This document shows positions 33,384-46,800 of a stretch of DNA of 64,000 nucleotides, piece by piece (position 1 is the stretch's first letter; each line of letters opens with the position of its first letter). A program made the position numbers and the translations under genes. The DNA is from Labia minor (lineage: Eukaryota; Arthropoda; Insecta; Dermaptera; Spongiphoridae), in assembly GCA_963082975.1 (NCBI GenBank), contig OY720346.1, positions 70,795,267 through 70,859,266 of the forward strand, in the 5' to 3' direction. The notes under the pieces were generated by a model, which saw only the letters and a list, made by a program, of their open reading frames with translations, ran no database searches and was not told where the DNA came from.

Positions 33384-35505
33384 ATGAAATTTCTTTCAGC
33401 TATTTTCTTTTTTGTTTTGATCATTGCTTGTGGTAAGTTAATTAATTCTTATTCTCAAATTAAAGTATTTTTTGAATTTTTTGAATATTTACAAAAAGTC
33501 AATATTTAAATTATGTTTTCGAATGGAATTAATTTTGTTTACTTATACAGAAATTAATTAAATAATCTTGAATTATTTTTTGAATAATAAACAATTCCTT
33601 AAATGCACATTCTTGGTATCAAACTCTTGTTTCCATCAATATATTTATTTAATTTAATTGACTGAACTAAATTTTTGTCATTTGCCAAGGATATTTACGA
33701 GTAATTTTGATTTGGGTCCTAAAATGAAAATATTTTTTTCTTATTTTGAATAACTTTTCTTGAAATATATTTTAATAATAGAGTAATTATCTTATATTAT
33801 TATAATAATTTAAAGAACCACAAAGTTATACTGAAGATTTTAAAAATATTCATTTATTAATTTTTTTATTTCCTAAAAATTTAATTTAGGTTCATTTTAC
33901 TATATTTTTTTCTTCACTACAAATATCTGGAACAAATTTCACTTACCATACTTTTCCATTTTGCATTTTACCCCGACGTATAGAAACATCGAAAATTTGC
34001 CTGATCGCAATACTATCTCTGGCGAGATAGAAAAAAGTGTAAAATCAGTGATATAAATTGATAATTCCCAAGGTATATACAACCCAGAAAAGTTAGTTAG
34101 AACTTCTTTTGCTTTATTCTCAGTTATGAACTATACACAAAAATTCGAATTCAAATGAGGAACATGGTATTACTAAATAAACCCTTACTATATCTATATC
34201 TATCTATCTTTGTATATATATTTATATATATTTAATATATGTGAAAGCAAAAGTATGATATAATTTTATATAATTATTAATACTTATTAATATACAAAAT
34301 AATTGTTATATTTTCAGTAACTTCTAATTATATCGAGAAGATTTTGATAGTATTATTTTTAAGATATACTAACTAAAATTTGTCATTGCTTTTCGATTTA
34401 TATATTTTTTTTTAATTAAACTCTTTCCTTATTGTTATCGTTTCCTCAGTCATAATTATTTCATTTACCTTAAGTGTATAAGAATATTATCAGAAAATTA
34501 ATATCTTAATCGTTTCTAGTTAAAAGTAGATTTAAACTATGTTATTTTATAAATTATCTTTAGTATAAATTCATTAAAATCGGTAAACTTTGATTTCTTA
34601 AAAAATTAACATTTATATATTTAAAAAAAAACCTCTGACTTTTGTACGTCCTACGCAAGGACAACGTCTATCTAGTCGGTTATTTCAATTAGGTGTCCTA
34701 TGATCAGTAGAACGGGTCCCATCAATCTTTACCTTGATTTTCTTGATCGGAGGCGCTATCAAGTAGCTATACCAACTTTGATCCCGGAGGCTGATTGACT
34801 CCGTCCCATAGACACCATCTAGAGAAATTCCCTTGCCAGGTTTGGGACTTGAACCCGGGAATACGAGATTGTGAGGCAGCTTCACTGACCTCTCACCCTG
34901 TGGCGCCTTATTAATATATATATTAAATATATATAAATAATGACAATAATTACTGTAGGATTATAACATCTTTAAATTAAGGATAAAAATCATGCAAAAA
35001 CTTATGATAAAATAATTAAAAATCATATCAGTATAAATTTTTAAATCTCTTCTTTTAATAGTGAGAAAAAATATAAGAATTATAATTTTTGTAGGAAAAT
35101 TATGGGGGATTTTTCTTATTTCTGTGACGAAAATTTAGTTTGTAAAAAGCTTTAATCAATTCTTTCTTATTTTTAGTATCAGCTCAAAGAAGACTCTCCT
35201 CACCAGGTTTGGTAGGTATACAATTTTTAATCAATTGTTCTATTATTTTATAATGATTACTTATGTATAAAATTTATTTTTTTATTTTTATATTTATTTG
35301 ATATTTATATTTTTATATTTTTTATTTCTATGAAATAATAATATTATATATATTTATTTAGTTTTCAGGGTCTAATCCTCTATACCAACGAGCTGGTAGT
35401 GGTGGTGGAGGAGGTTCTGGCCTATTTGGAGCAAGTGGCGGTTCAGGTGGTAATGGCGGCAGTAATAGCTTAATTGGAAGAACTGGTGCACCTCCTTCTG
35501 TATAA
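33384..35505 (+). CDS. Secreted glycine-rich peptide C (75 residues, three exons)
   Basis: Exons 33384-33432, 35177-35211 and 35362-35505. The precursor starts MKFLSAIFFFVLIIACVSAQ (signal peptide, cleavage expected near SAQ), continues RRLSSPGL, then FSGSNPLYQR and the tail AGSGGGGGSGLFGASGGSGG, ending GRTGAPPSV. The exon 3 acceptor is 'tatttag' at 35355-35361. A nearby alternative 'ttttcag' at 35362-35368 would shift the frame and destroy the conserved SNPLYQRAG. Compared with gene D, the first exon 3 codon changed from GGT to TTT. Intron 1 carries an S2 SINE at 34628-34909. AATAAA is at 35578-35583. Function inferred only from the layout. Confidence 0.9.
34628..34909 (-). repeat. tRNA-derived SINE S2 in intron 1 of peptide gene C
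   Basis: A minus-orientation S2 copy, absent at the matching place of genes D and E, so it was inserted in block 1 after duplication. Confidence 0.85.
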
Positions 35506-35867
35506 TAAAATATTCCTGAAGACTGGAGATGATGGCGAAAATGAATGATCTACAAAATTATTAACAAAAACTTTTGAAATAAATCAACATCCATGCTAAT
35601 TGTCCTCATTAACAATCCCCCTCCCCACACCACAATATTCCTTTCTATAATTTACTTTAAAATAATAAATTATATGAATTATTATATGTTTGTTTTATTT
35701 TTTACAATAATAATACTAATAACCAACACATGACTATTTCTGTTCATTTGTGATTTGTCAATCTTGTAATTGTATTTATAATTAAACTTATTATTTAAAT
35801 TTATAAATTTTAATGAATATGAATATGTATATATATATCTAATCAAAAACATACCTGTTAATAAGCG

Positions 35868-36634
35868 GGAGTGTCCTCCCCTAGACTTTCCCGCAAATAG
35901 GTATAAAGAGTTGTGAATGAATATTTAGAATGTGTAAACTTGGTATTGATAAAGAGCCAGTTCGTATTAGTTTATTGGTGTAAAATTTGATATTTGGTAA
36001 CATTTATATATATATATATATATATATAGAATAAAGTGCTACTTCCGGTTAACTGATATTTTAAATGTAAAAAAAACAGATATGGATATAATATAAATAT
36101 TTTTAATTTTATTTTATTTATAATATATAAGGGCTGGCTGTGACGTCATGAAGTGCAGGGTGACGTCATATAATTTTAAATTAAGAAAAAACTAATGAAG
36201 ATGATTTTTCTCGAGGATAAAACCAATACAAAGTGCATAACACGTGGAGATATGTCCTCACGTGAAATTTGATATGAAAATAACCCTTCACTTCCTCTCT
36301 TCGCGCGATCTGCAATACTAGCACGATTTGCACCAAAAGTTGATCAATTCATCCTACTGATGAATGTCACTTCCGGTAGTCAGATCATGATGAAATTTGG
36401 TATCTCAATTTTTTTCCTATTTTTAAATCTATATACAAAATATGAAGCAAATATCTCGAAGCAAACTGGTACTTTACTTGAAAGGTAAACGCAACCAGTG
36501 TAGGTAAAGTACCACTTCCGGTTAACCGATTTTGACGAAATTTTGATAGAAATCTACAAACTGTGAATAATATCGGTGTACCAAATTTCGAAGTCCTAGC
36601 TTGATTAGTTTTTGAGTAAATTTGCTTACAGACA

Positions 36635-36665
<31 letters not shown>

Positions 36666-36829
36666 CATACATACATACATACATACATACATACACACAC
36701 ACAGATATAATTCGAAAAATGGTATTTTCCGACTCAGGGAGGTCTAAAACGTCAAGATCTATCGAAATCTCGAAGTCGAAATTTTTGACGATTCTAATAC
36801 TTCCCTTATACGAAGTATGCGGGAAAGTA
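35868..36829. mobile_element. Relative of the R1 TIR family (ACTTTCCCGC termini)
   Basis: The left side reads GGGAGTGTCCTCCCCTAG then ACTTTCCCGC (35893-35902). The right side ends GCGGGAAAGT (36820-36829). The layout, including the GGAGTGTC... lead and a CA-rich tract near the right end, mirrors the R1 family (ACTATCTCGC/GCGAGATAGT). Inside lies a degenerate R2-type segment (36031-36400) with TGACGTCA motifs. Confidence 0.65.
36634..36695 (+). repeat. (ACAT)n microsatellite
   Basis: About fifteen tandem ACAT units followed by a CA run. It explains the repetitive Cys-Met-Tyr-Val frames across it, which are not genes. Confidence 0.95.
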
Positions 36830-37903
36830 AAAAGGGGGCCAAGTTCCTATCGGCTATTTGTTTGCCTAAAAAAGGGTTCAAATCCATCCCAACGCCAAGT
36901 TTAGATGCACTTTAAAATCAATCATAATCATTTTCATCAACAGCCTGATCCACTGGTAAACAATCACTTGGCATTCCCAAGAATCGCCACCACACCCAGT
37001 CCTCCGCCTCCTGCATCCAGGCACGCCACTTTATTCGCGTCAACGGTCCATCTGGCCGAAATTCACTTTATCATACACCCAACTTAAAATATGGTATAGT
37101 TGTTAAAATACGTAGGTACTTGGTTTAAAATACCTAAAATTATAATACTTAGAAATTTGAACTTGGCATTGATATTCGATTATAACAACTCAAGCTTGAC
37201 CGATTTCTTAAATTTCTCTATTTTTTGTTAACCTACATATAACACACGACCTTGCCAAATTTCATAGCGCTAGGACAATTGGAAATACCTTAAGAATTTT
37301 GTTGACCAATCAGTGAATCAGTGCCAAAATAAGCTATTTTCACAGGGTCATATTTCAGGATCTACTGAAGCTATATCTATGAAATTTGGCAAACTACTTT
37401 ATTTCTAGTATATGACTACGTCGATAAAATTTTATCTCTGTACTTGCAATAGGCACTGAGATACAGGGGGTTCAAAAGTGACTCCAAACCATTCGTGTAA
37501 ATATACTTACGGCCGGCGCACTGCCGTGCGCATAGATATAAATATACATATATATACTGTATTATTTATCAATTTAACCTACTAGTTAGTTTATTACAAT
37601 GGCACATAATAATAGTAAAATGGTTCACCTCTTACTCTCCATAATCTCTTTGATACAAGCTTTTAGAATGATGTCTTTGTAATTCAGGAGTCGGCATTTT
37701 TTGAGACAGAAGAGCCAAAAGTTACAATTGCCAAAATTGCCAAAATTTCCAACTTTTTAAAGAGTCACTAACATTTTTGTTTCAATATTATATTTGATTA
37801 GGATTTGGAATATAGATTTAATTTTGGATTTAAAATAAATAAACTATTCTCTGATGAGTATTTTTATCCTATTTGAAGTATATTTTTATTGTAACATTAT
37901 ATT

Positions 37904-38690
37904 TTGAGTTTTGAAAATAAAATAAAATCATTATTAATATTTACGCATGGAATTAGAATTTTGACATTGAATGGTTCGAGAGTCGCATGTCCCGAGTGTA
38001 TTAGGCTAATCAAAAAATCTAGTCCAATCTATCTATCTAACTCTCCAACTCGAAAGTTCTTGGCCGCAGCAACCACATTTCTCCAAGTGTCCCTATTTTG
38101 AGCCACAACCAACCATTTCCTATTCTCTCCCATCTCTCTCACGACCCTTCCTGTATTGTCCATTAACCGCATCCTTGGTCTTCCAAGCAGACGTTTCCCA
38201 ATCGGTCTCCCCAACAATACATTTTCGCCCTTCTTTCCTCTCCCATACTAGCCACCTGACATGCCCATCGTAGCTTTTTATAACCCTAACCTATGTCTGG
38301 AGATGCATAGAGGCAATTGTTTTAAATATTTCAATTTTGATCAATTTTGATAATAATTTTGACGAGATAAGTTCCTTAACTGGATGATAACAGTCATTAG
38401 CTAATTGTTAAGACGTTGTGTGTTACTAAATATTTTAGCTTATCCCTATTACTTTTAAGCCCTATCTCTTTTCTTGTTTCAATTAATTTATCTACGCTGT
38501 TACTGATAATTGATTTCCGCATCTAACTCTTTCTTTACTACCTTCAAGATAAATATGAATCATACGTACCATCTTTTCGGAATTCCCATAAGAATCAAAA
38601 TTTGAAAAAGTTTATCCCAGTCTATTGAGTCATATGCTTTACTAAAGTTTACAAATAATTGGTGAACAGAAATATTGAAATAGCGTTTTG
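37904..38690 (-). pseudogene. LINE 3' fragment in block 1 (reverse transcriptase C-terminal tail)
   Basis: On the minus strand the fragment reads RPIGKRLLGRPRMRLMDN and EMGENRKWLVVAQNRDTWRN, the typical end of LINE ORF2 proteins with GHxxRM...GRPR..W tails. Frameshifts interrupt it. Copies are in block 2 (49059-49800) and block 3 (62225-62960), so it predates the duplication. Confidence 0.75.
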
Positions 38691-39862
38691 TTGCTTTTCG
38701 AGAGGAAAGATTATTAAAAATTTAGTCTTAGATTTAAAGAGTTGATTGTTTTTCTTATTTGAAATTTATAGAAAATTGGGTACCAGAACATGTCCTCACG
38801 TTGAGAGAGTCTGTCTTGTAAATTGTTTTTATTTTGATTCAAATAATTTAAAAGAACATAAATTAAAAAAAATATAGTCATTAATCATACAGCCTTTAAA
38901 CGTAAGTATTAATGCACCGAAAGACAGATAAGTATCGCATGTGAATATAACAAAATATATATTTCGTAATTTGATTTGATTTGATTTATATTTATAATAT
39001 TTTGTATTTAAGGAAGCGCTGTTTGACGAAGTTGCTGACGTCATTTCATTTTCCTATTTTAAATTAAGATAAAACTAATAAAGATGACTTTTCACCAGGC
39101 TTGCAACCAATACAGATCGATTTCTCTTTATAAAAATTGTCTATGGAGTAAATTTCAAAAAAATTGTTCTAGTGGTTTAATATTTCAAAAATAAAATATA
39201 TATATATGTATATATATAAATATATATATAGATAGATAGATATATACAATTTTTGCTAGTAAAATAAGATAAGATATATATTTAAATAATATTATTAAAA
39301 TAAAGAAAAATACTAATTCCTAGTATTATTTATATTTCAATATAAATATATTTAAAATTTCATCATCTATATATAATAATATTTAGTACCGGGAGCCCGA
39401 GCCTCGGCTCGGTAATTAAGTTAAACAAAAATTATTATTATTATTATTGGGTTTGGCTGGTAATATTAATACCTGGGACACCGAGTTCTCGCTCGACCCT
39501 TTAAAAAATATTGATAAACAATTCTTCAATTATTTATTACAATTATTAAATGTTGCATCATTGCATCAATCTGATTAAAATGAATTGAACTCGGATCCTC
39601 AATAATACAAACAAACAATTTTAGCTAGCATAATAAGATTCCAAGTAATTTCGTCTATTTCTATTCGACACTATTTTCAGTTATAAAATGAACAGTCTGT
39701 AGAGAGTAAAAAAATTATAATTGAAGACCGCCGTTTTTTAAAATAATTAAAATAAAAATTATTGTATTAACATTAAAAATATTGAAATAAAAAATAATAG
39801 TTTGATTTAATAAACTAAAATATTATAAACATTTTTAATGGGGATTTCTCAGGGAGCCCAAT

Positions 39863-40038
39863 CAGAGGCGGATTATCCGTAAGGCAAACTAGGCACGTGC
39901 CTAGGGGCGTATAGTTACAAGGGGAGCGCGAGCTCAGAATTTTTAAAATTTATAGTATTATGATGGACATTTATGGCCGATACAGGGACGCCGATAAAGT
40001 GATTGCCTAGGGCGCTCTGGACCTTTAATCCGCCACTG
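39863..40038. mobile_element. hAT-superfamily MITE with 8-bp target duplication
   Basis: Ends CAGAGGCGGATTATCCG and the inverse of CAGTGGCGGATTAAAGG. Direct 8-bp flanks AGCCCAAT at 39855-39862 and 40039-40046 match exactly. At 176 bp it has no coding capacity. The CAG...CTG ends and 8-bp duplication define hAT. Confidence 0.92.
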
Positions 40039-40323
40039 AGCCCAATTCATTTACCCATCCATGTTGCATAAAGCATCTTAATATCTTAACACTCTGTTCT
40101 TTAAAATTTAAAATAAAGGATGAGAAAGAGTTTCAATTATATTCGAATAGTCTATATATTCTATATATCAGAATTTTTTTTATCTGAATTTAATATTAAG
40201 TTAATTTTCAAAATTTTCTATTCTTTATGCATATGATTGATTACATGTGTTAAAATTTAAACAAATTCAAATATTCTTTCAAATTTTTAAATTTATATAA
40301 AATTTAATATTATTTTTTTCGAG

Positions 40324-40440
40324 ACTAATGGCAACTACCGGTGGCCCTAGTCAGAGCAAGAGAAGACTCCGTATGGTAGCGGCCCAGTCGATGATGTTAT
40401 ATGGATCGGAGATTTGGGCTTTACAACTATATTTTAAGTG
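40324..40440 (+). pseudogene. R1-type LINE reverse transcriptase fragment
   Basis: The frame reads RLMATTGGPSQSKRRLRMVA and SMMLYGSEIWAL, a conserved stretch just after the RT palm in R1-clade elements. It ends at a stop 30 nt later. The inverted copy is at 57717-57840. Confidence 0.75.
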
Positions 40441-41279
40441 AAAAAATGATTTCTTGGTCATATAAAAATTAAAATATGATTCTTTATTAGCGGGTTTGGC
40501 TGATAATATTAATAACATATTCACCGAATCGCCATTCAAATAATAACATACAAACAGAAAAGTAGGCCTGTTGATATAAAATATATACCTGGGACACCGA
40601 ACTATCGCTCGACCCTTTAACCAATTTATACAATTTATTTTTATATACTTTAAAAATTTTACAATTTTTTAATTATTTATTATAATTGTTAAATGGGATT
40701 TCTAAAAATAACCCATTAAAAATTTGTTTCCTAAAATGTTTCAAATTAATTAAAATAAATTGTATAAATGTTCGTTTATAAAATCTATATATCTGTGTGT
40801 CTGTTTTTCGATTTTGTAAATTTTGATTTTGGATTCGATTAGAGCTTAAAAATGTGTGTATATGTAAAGTGGTCTTGGTTTTTTTAAAATTCGTTTGGGA
40901 ACATGGTCAAATCGGCGGTCAAATTTGAAAATTCCCCATATATTATAACTACTGTAATTAGTATTTTTATAAAGTAAAATTATAAAGAAAAAATGTTTAG
41001 ATATTATTGTAGACATTTTCATTCTGTAAATTAAATATTTATTTCATTTAAATAAATATCTATTTTTAAATATTTTTGCTCTCTACATTATTTATCTAAT
41101 TCTCACATATATTAAGATCATATAAATTGGAATTATTTATTAATTATTATTAATTATTTATGTCAACTTATTTAAAATTTGATATCTACATTCATCTCAT
41201 TCAAAGAATATGTATATAATATTTACAATTTTTATGTTTTATTTATATTTATAATTTAATTTTTTTAATATTGGTCATA

Positions 41280-43225
41280 CTGTGGTAAGTGTCTTCAATA
41301 TTCGTAACAAATCCAAAGAACCACTTCCAGTCTTCTTCCTTGACCTGAAACCATCTCCAAACAACAAAGACCTTTACAAGCTGGAATATATTTGTTACTG
41401 ACGCGTGACAATTGAAGCCCCTCACGTTAAAAGAACTATCCCACAGTGCACTAGGTGCCAAAACTATGGACACACGAAATCCTATTGTAAACTAAAACCT
41501 AGATGCATCAAATGCATCATACTAACGAATGTAAAAAAAATCCCGCAACTCCCCCTCAGTGCGTATTATGTAACGGTGAGCATCCTGCCAATTAAAAGGG
41601 TTGCTCACACTACAAGCCCTCATTAAAAATAAATTCCCTAGCCTGAAACCAAAGAAAAGGATTCAATAATAGAAAATAGAAATCCAAATCATAAACCCAC
41701 AAATACTCCCAAATATCCAAACAGAAGACGTCCACGTTTATTCCCAAATTACGGGAAATCAATTGACAAACAACTCACCAATTACAGAGACTCAACCCAT
41801 ACCTTAAGTCACAAATCTAGAATCTATGATGGCTAAACTAATGCAAAGAATGGATACCTTACTAATCATCATTACCACGATATTGACCCGTTTACCTAAT
41901 GGCTCCCATCCTTAAATTAGTGTTATGGAATGCCAAGGTCTTTCAAGACATGCGATAGAACTTAAACATTTTTTATATGAAAACGACATTGATATTATTC
42001 TAATCACAGAGACGCACTTGAACGATAGAAGCTACTTTAAAATTCACAATTACGCGTGTTATTCTAGATGGCACCTCACATGGTGGTACTGCCATACTAA
42101 TAAAAAATAAAATTAAACACTTTGTCAACCCTCCTTTCTCTAAGGACTATTTACAAGCCACACAATCACAATCTGTGATTCGAAGGGACATTTTGCTATA
42201 TCTTCTGTTTATTGTCTCCCTAAACATAAGATTGAATCTTGTGAATTTAAAAATTCTTTTCAATCACTCGGTAATACATTTATTGCAGGGGGTGACTACA
42301 ACGCAAAACACACTCACTGGAGATCTAGGATTATAACTCCTAGGGGTAGAAGCTTATGGAAGGCCCTGTTTGAGCAAAAACTTGGGCACATTTCAACAGG
42401 GGAACCCACCTTCTGGCCAACAGACAGACGTAAAATACCAGACCTGATTGACTTGTTTATTGAACGAGGCCTTAATGACCTTACCACAGAAATAAAATCC
42501 TTATTTGACATTACTTCAGACCACTCTCCTGTACAGCTTTCCTTTTCCACTACACTAACCCCAATTGATTTTCCCATTTTCCTAACTAACAATAAAACTA
42601 ACTGGACTTCTTTCACTAACAATATTAACTCAAACCTAAACATAAATTTACCAATAAACAACACTAAGGACATTGAATTTAACAATAACTATACAAAACT
42701 CCAACTCCTAAAACAAAGACACCCTTTCTCAAACCTCCTCAAACTCCTCACCACATTAAAGACCTTATCTCTACGAAAAAAAAACTGAGACGTATATGGC
42801 AATTCCAAAGATGTCCCTTCGTCAAAAACAAAATTAACAAATTAAACAGACAAATCAAAAGACTACTGACAAGAATGAAAATACTTAAACCAATCGACCT
42901 CTTATAATTCCTACTCTGAACTCAGCTATAGTTCCCTTCGTTTTCCCAACTATTTTCCTTTAATCTGTATATTCAGCAGGTTTTCTTTTACTCTTTCTTT
43001 CTTTCCTATCCTATTCCCTCCTCTTTCTTTCACTGAACCCTAAATTGAGAGATGTCCTCCCATCCTACTCTATCGGGCAAATAGCCGAGCTGAGTACTTC
43101 CTAATACTCCCTATTTCTCCTTTCCATTATATTGTAAATATTATTGTAAATATATTGTAAACGATTTGTTGTTGCCCAAAGAAAGGGCAGGTGTAGATCT
43201 TAATTGGAAAATAAAAAATATATAT
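41280..43225 (+). pseudogene. Jockey-clade LINE with endonuclease but no reverse transcriptase
   Basis: In order: the end of ORF1 with FFLDLKPSPNNKDLYKLEY and VTIEAPHVKRT, a CCHC knuckle CTRCQNYGHTKSYC (C-x2-C-x4-H-x4-C), then ORF2 from about 41925 with endonuclease motifs (WNAQGL-like, ITETHL, GGDYNAKHTHW and SDHSPVQL). After a lysine-rich stretch the sequence jumps to a 3' UTR ending in an A/TA-rich tail near 43225. The RT domain that should follow is absent, and several frameshifts are present, so the copy is inactive. Confidence 0.88.
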
Positions 43226-43757
43226 ATATATATATATTAATATTAAACAGGATTCTTGGTTTCGGTTTATTTAAACTATCCAATTTCGGTTTATATTAAA
43301 AGGTCCAGATCTTAGATCTTAAGAGCTTACATGTTAACAAACCTTCCTTGTATCAGCCGTAATGCATATTTCTATTTATAAATGTGCTTATTACTTTCTC
43401 TTGAGCATTTCAATCCTTTTTCTCAACTTGGATATAAAATGCTTATGAATCAGAGGATATAATTGTTTTTAAAATTTGAATCTCAATTAAACTATTAAGG
43501 ATATATATTTTTTCTAATATTGAAGAAATATTAGACAGCCCTAAAAGTTATTCTTCAAATTCGCATATAAATTTTAAAACATTTTGTTTATTTAATTTGC
43601 ATTAACTAACATAGTTTTTGACAACCTACAGTTTTTTATTAAACATAAATAAATAAATGACATAATAAATAACAATTAAAGACTCACTATTTTACTTTTA
43701 TCTTGTTTTTTTCATTTTTTTACTAAAACGTATATATATATCGGATAATTATATTAG

Positions 43758-43766
43758 TATATAAGG
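43758..43766 (+). promoter_or_regulatory. TATA box of peptide gene D
   Basis: TATATAAGG, 66 bp before the ATG, as in genes C and E. Confidence 0.75.
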
Positions 43767-43823
43767 TAGATAAATTGGTAATATAATTATTCTAGTAATA
43801 CAATTACTGAAACAGCAAGCAAA

Positions 43824-46800
43824 ATGAAATTTCTTTCAGCTATTTTCTTTTTTGTTTTGATCATTGCTTGTGGTAAGTTAATTGATTCTTATTCTCAAAT
43901 TAAAGTATTTTTTAAAATTTTTCAATATAATATATTTACAAAGATGCAATATTTAAATTATGTTTTCGAAGGGAATTAATTTTGGAACTTATAAAGAAAT
44001 TAATTCAATAGCCATTGATCATTGTTCTCAAAGGATATTAAACATTACATTACAAACTCGTGTTTCCACCAATAGTCATCTAGGAGCGCTGGCAGCGCTC
44101 CGCCTCGCCAAGAAAGAAAACACCCGAGGTTGCCAAGCGCGCGCGCGGGCGTATATATATATATATATATATATATACTGGACGTGACACAAGTACCGGA
44201 TTTCACCCCCTCACAGCAAAAAAACGGTGGCACCTGTAGGCCTAATTTTTTTAGGTTCCTTAAGGGTCCGGCCACCAGACAAAAACAAAAATGCAAAAAA
44301 CGCGCAAAAATCACTTTTTTTGTTATTTCAATTTCATTTTTAACCCAATTTATACGGGAGTAGTGTAGGTCTTATAGGGGCAGGCCACCAGACAAAATCA
44401 AAAAAAAAAAAATCATTAATTTTGATGCAGTACAACCGGAGAAATTCAATTTTAAAAATGGCATTTTTTTCACCATTTCCATTAATCCAATAAGCACCAA
44501 AATAGAAAAAAAGATACAAAAGAAAAATTTAATAAATAACACTTATTTAAATCAATGGATAAATTAAATTGAAAAATTTGAAATAATTTTTTACCGACCG
44601 ACGATAGTAAGGGAGGTATTGTTTTCACACCAAATTTCACATGTGGAGATTTGTACATATCTCCACGAATCATGCATTTTCTTAACAGAAAAAAGTATTT
44701 TTAGCATGATGTCTGTCCGCCCGTCCGTCTGTCCGTCCGTCCGTATAGATGTGTACAGCCTGAACGGCTCAACCGATTTTGATGAAATTTGGTATATTTA
44801 CTTAATACATCAGTGGGATGAATTGATCAACTTTTGGTGCAAATCCGGAAACCGGAAGTGGTAGTATTAGCGATCGACGATAGGAAGGGAAGGGTTATTT
44901 TAACACCAAATTTCACACGAGGAGATTTTTTTTTAATATATCACCACGAATCATGCACTTTGTATTGGTTTTATCCTCGGGAAAATCATATTTATTAATT
45001 TTTTCTTGATTTAAAATTATATGACGTCATCCAGCCATTCATGACGTCACAGCCTGGTCTTGCATATATATTATAAATAAAATAAAATTTAAAATGTTTA
45101 TATTTATTATTTATGTATCCCTATCTGTTTTTTATTACATTAATCGATATATTAAAATTATTTGAAATTGTTTCTGTAGCTGGAAATTAATTTACTTCAA
45201 ACCGTCGGTCGGTTCGGATCTGGCCACAGGTCAACTTATTTTTATTTTAATTTTGTTGAACAATTAATTAAGTGTTATTAAAGGGATTTTTATTTAAAGA
45301 CCACATTGTTTGTATAAATTATTTATTAAAATAAAATAATTATTAAATAATTATATTTATTAAAATATTATACATTTATTTTATTTATTAAAATATTATA
45401 CATATTATGCATTTATTTTATTTTAATAAATATAATTATTTAATAATTATTTTATTTTAATAAATAATTTATACAAACAATGTTGTCTTTAAATAAAAAA
45501 AAAAATTACAATTCCTTTAATAATTATGAAAATAACAGGGAGGTAGAGAGGGAACATAAAGAACAAAATTTAAATATATTAACTATACTATAAAATAAAG
45601 AAGAAATAACTAAGAAAAACTTTCAAACATACGGAAACAAAAATGTATTATGTCTGAAAATTCAATGTTTTGGTACATCCAAAATCGACGACAAGAATTT
45701 CTCCCTACTTTTTTGGTGCCACCTCCCACCACAAAAAACAAACGGAATGTCCCACCCATATACCTTTATGGAAAATAACCACAAAAGCTTTAATAAATAA
45801 ATTAATTAAGTGTAGTTGTTTGATAACAAATTATTACTTCCATCTTTTTACTTTCATATATGAGTACATGTAAAAATTCATCGCAAATTAATTCTTTGGT
45901 ACAAGGTACGTCAGATTTGAATTATTAAATTGTAATAATGCATGCTACCATCTTTTAACACGTTCTCGCCGGCTTGAAGCACGGGTGGCTCATGTGTGGT
46001 TGGTCCCATCGGAGGGCTTGAGCCACGATTTGAGCGATTTTAGGTAGCTTGGAATCTGACTAAATTATTTTCACCCCACATTAGATACCATGGACCCAAA
46101 CGTTCATTTAGGGATATAAATATTGCCATCATTAATTTCACCAATACTTCTACATCAATATACATTATTGTATATTTCAAATAAATATCATTTCTACAAA
46201 AAGCATTGAAATCTGACAAAAAACCACTTCGTGGCAGAGGTTCCCCGCCAAGTTGTCTGCCGCCAAGTTCCTCACCTTACAATAATAATTCTTTTTAAAA
46301 GGTTCATTTCCTCAATAGTGTATTACCAATAAAACTTTTGAAAATACTCTGTGGTAATGTGGGAGGTACAACCACTATTTGAAAACGGTTTATTGGAAAT
46401 GCAATTAAATACACTATGCAGGAAATGAACGTTGCGTATTTTAAGTTATTTAGGTTTTGGTCTCTGATGGGAAGGCAATATATTATTTTTTGAAATTATA
46501 GAGGTTTTTAAATTACCGAGGTTTGAGTTATCGAGGATCTAATGTATATATACTTCCTATAAATTCAAACTCAAATGGGGAACAGGGTATTACTAAATAA
46601 CATTTTACTATATCTATATCTATCTATCTTTATATATGTATATGGGAAAGCAAAAGTAAAAAATAATGGAATATAATTTTATCTATTTAAGAATACTTAA
46701 TTTTAATTAATTAATATATAAAATAATTGTTATTCTCAGTAATTTTTCAATTATATTGATGATTTCGTGATAGTATTATTTTTAAGATATATTAACTAAA

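Larger units (their letters stand above)
32763..39370 (+). repeat. Duplicated block 1 (peptide gene C plus LINE tail)
   Basis: It begins 'ttaatattaaacaagattct', a start shared with blocks 2 (about 43232) and 3 (about 58466), and ends 'catctatatataataatatt', shared with block 2 (about 50698). It contains gene C and a LINE 3' fragment. An insertion of about 1.7 kb (35860-37530) separates the two parts. It lacks the R1 copy, the R4 MITE and the roughly 180-bp insertion that blocks 2 and 3 share. Confidence 0.85.
39386..40880 (+). repeat. Composite repeat R3 with R1-type RT fragment
   Basis: It matches 57281-58473 in inverted orientation. The left end has the GC-rich motif GAGCCTCGGCTCGG. The plus strand at 40324-40440 reads SKRRLRMVAAQSMMLYGSEI and WAL, a fragment of the C-terminal region of R1-clade LINE reverse transcriptases. 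A direct repeat 'cctgggacaccga'...'cgctcgaccctttaa' lies at about 39472-39507 and 40589-40621. A hAT-like MITE (39863-40038) is inserted here but not in the inverted copy. Confidence 0.7.
44075..46430. mobile_element. Transposon cluster inserted in intron 1 of peptide gene D
   Basis: This replaces about 1 kb present at the matching place of gene E. It holds a (TA)n run (44152-44176), a segment 'ggccaccagacaaaaacaaa', an R2 copy, a hairpin element and a stretch starting TTTTAACACGTTCTCGCCGG (45954) that may be a piggyBac-type end. Confidence 0.7.

Noticed and set aside
35362-35368. 'ttttcag' as the exon 3 acceptor of peptide gene C
   Set aside because: Using it would start the exon at 35369 and shift the frame out of the conserved SNPLYQRAG sequence; the AG at 35360-35361 keeps the frame.
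36634-36695. Regular short repeats that might suggest a CRISPR-like array
   Set aside because: Simple tandem tetranucleotides without spacers in a eukaryotic genome.
36385-36702. 105-codon minus-strand frame with repeated CMYV
   Set aside because: It is translation of the (ACAT)n microsatellite and adjoining repeat sequence.
43960-44363. Open frames with YIYIYI runs
   Set aside because: Created by the (TA)n tract in intron 1 of peptide gene D.
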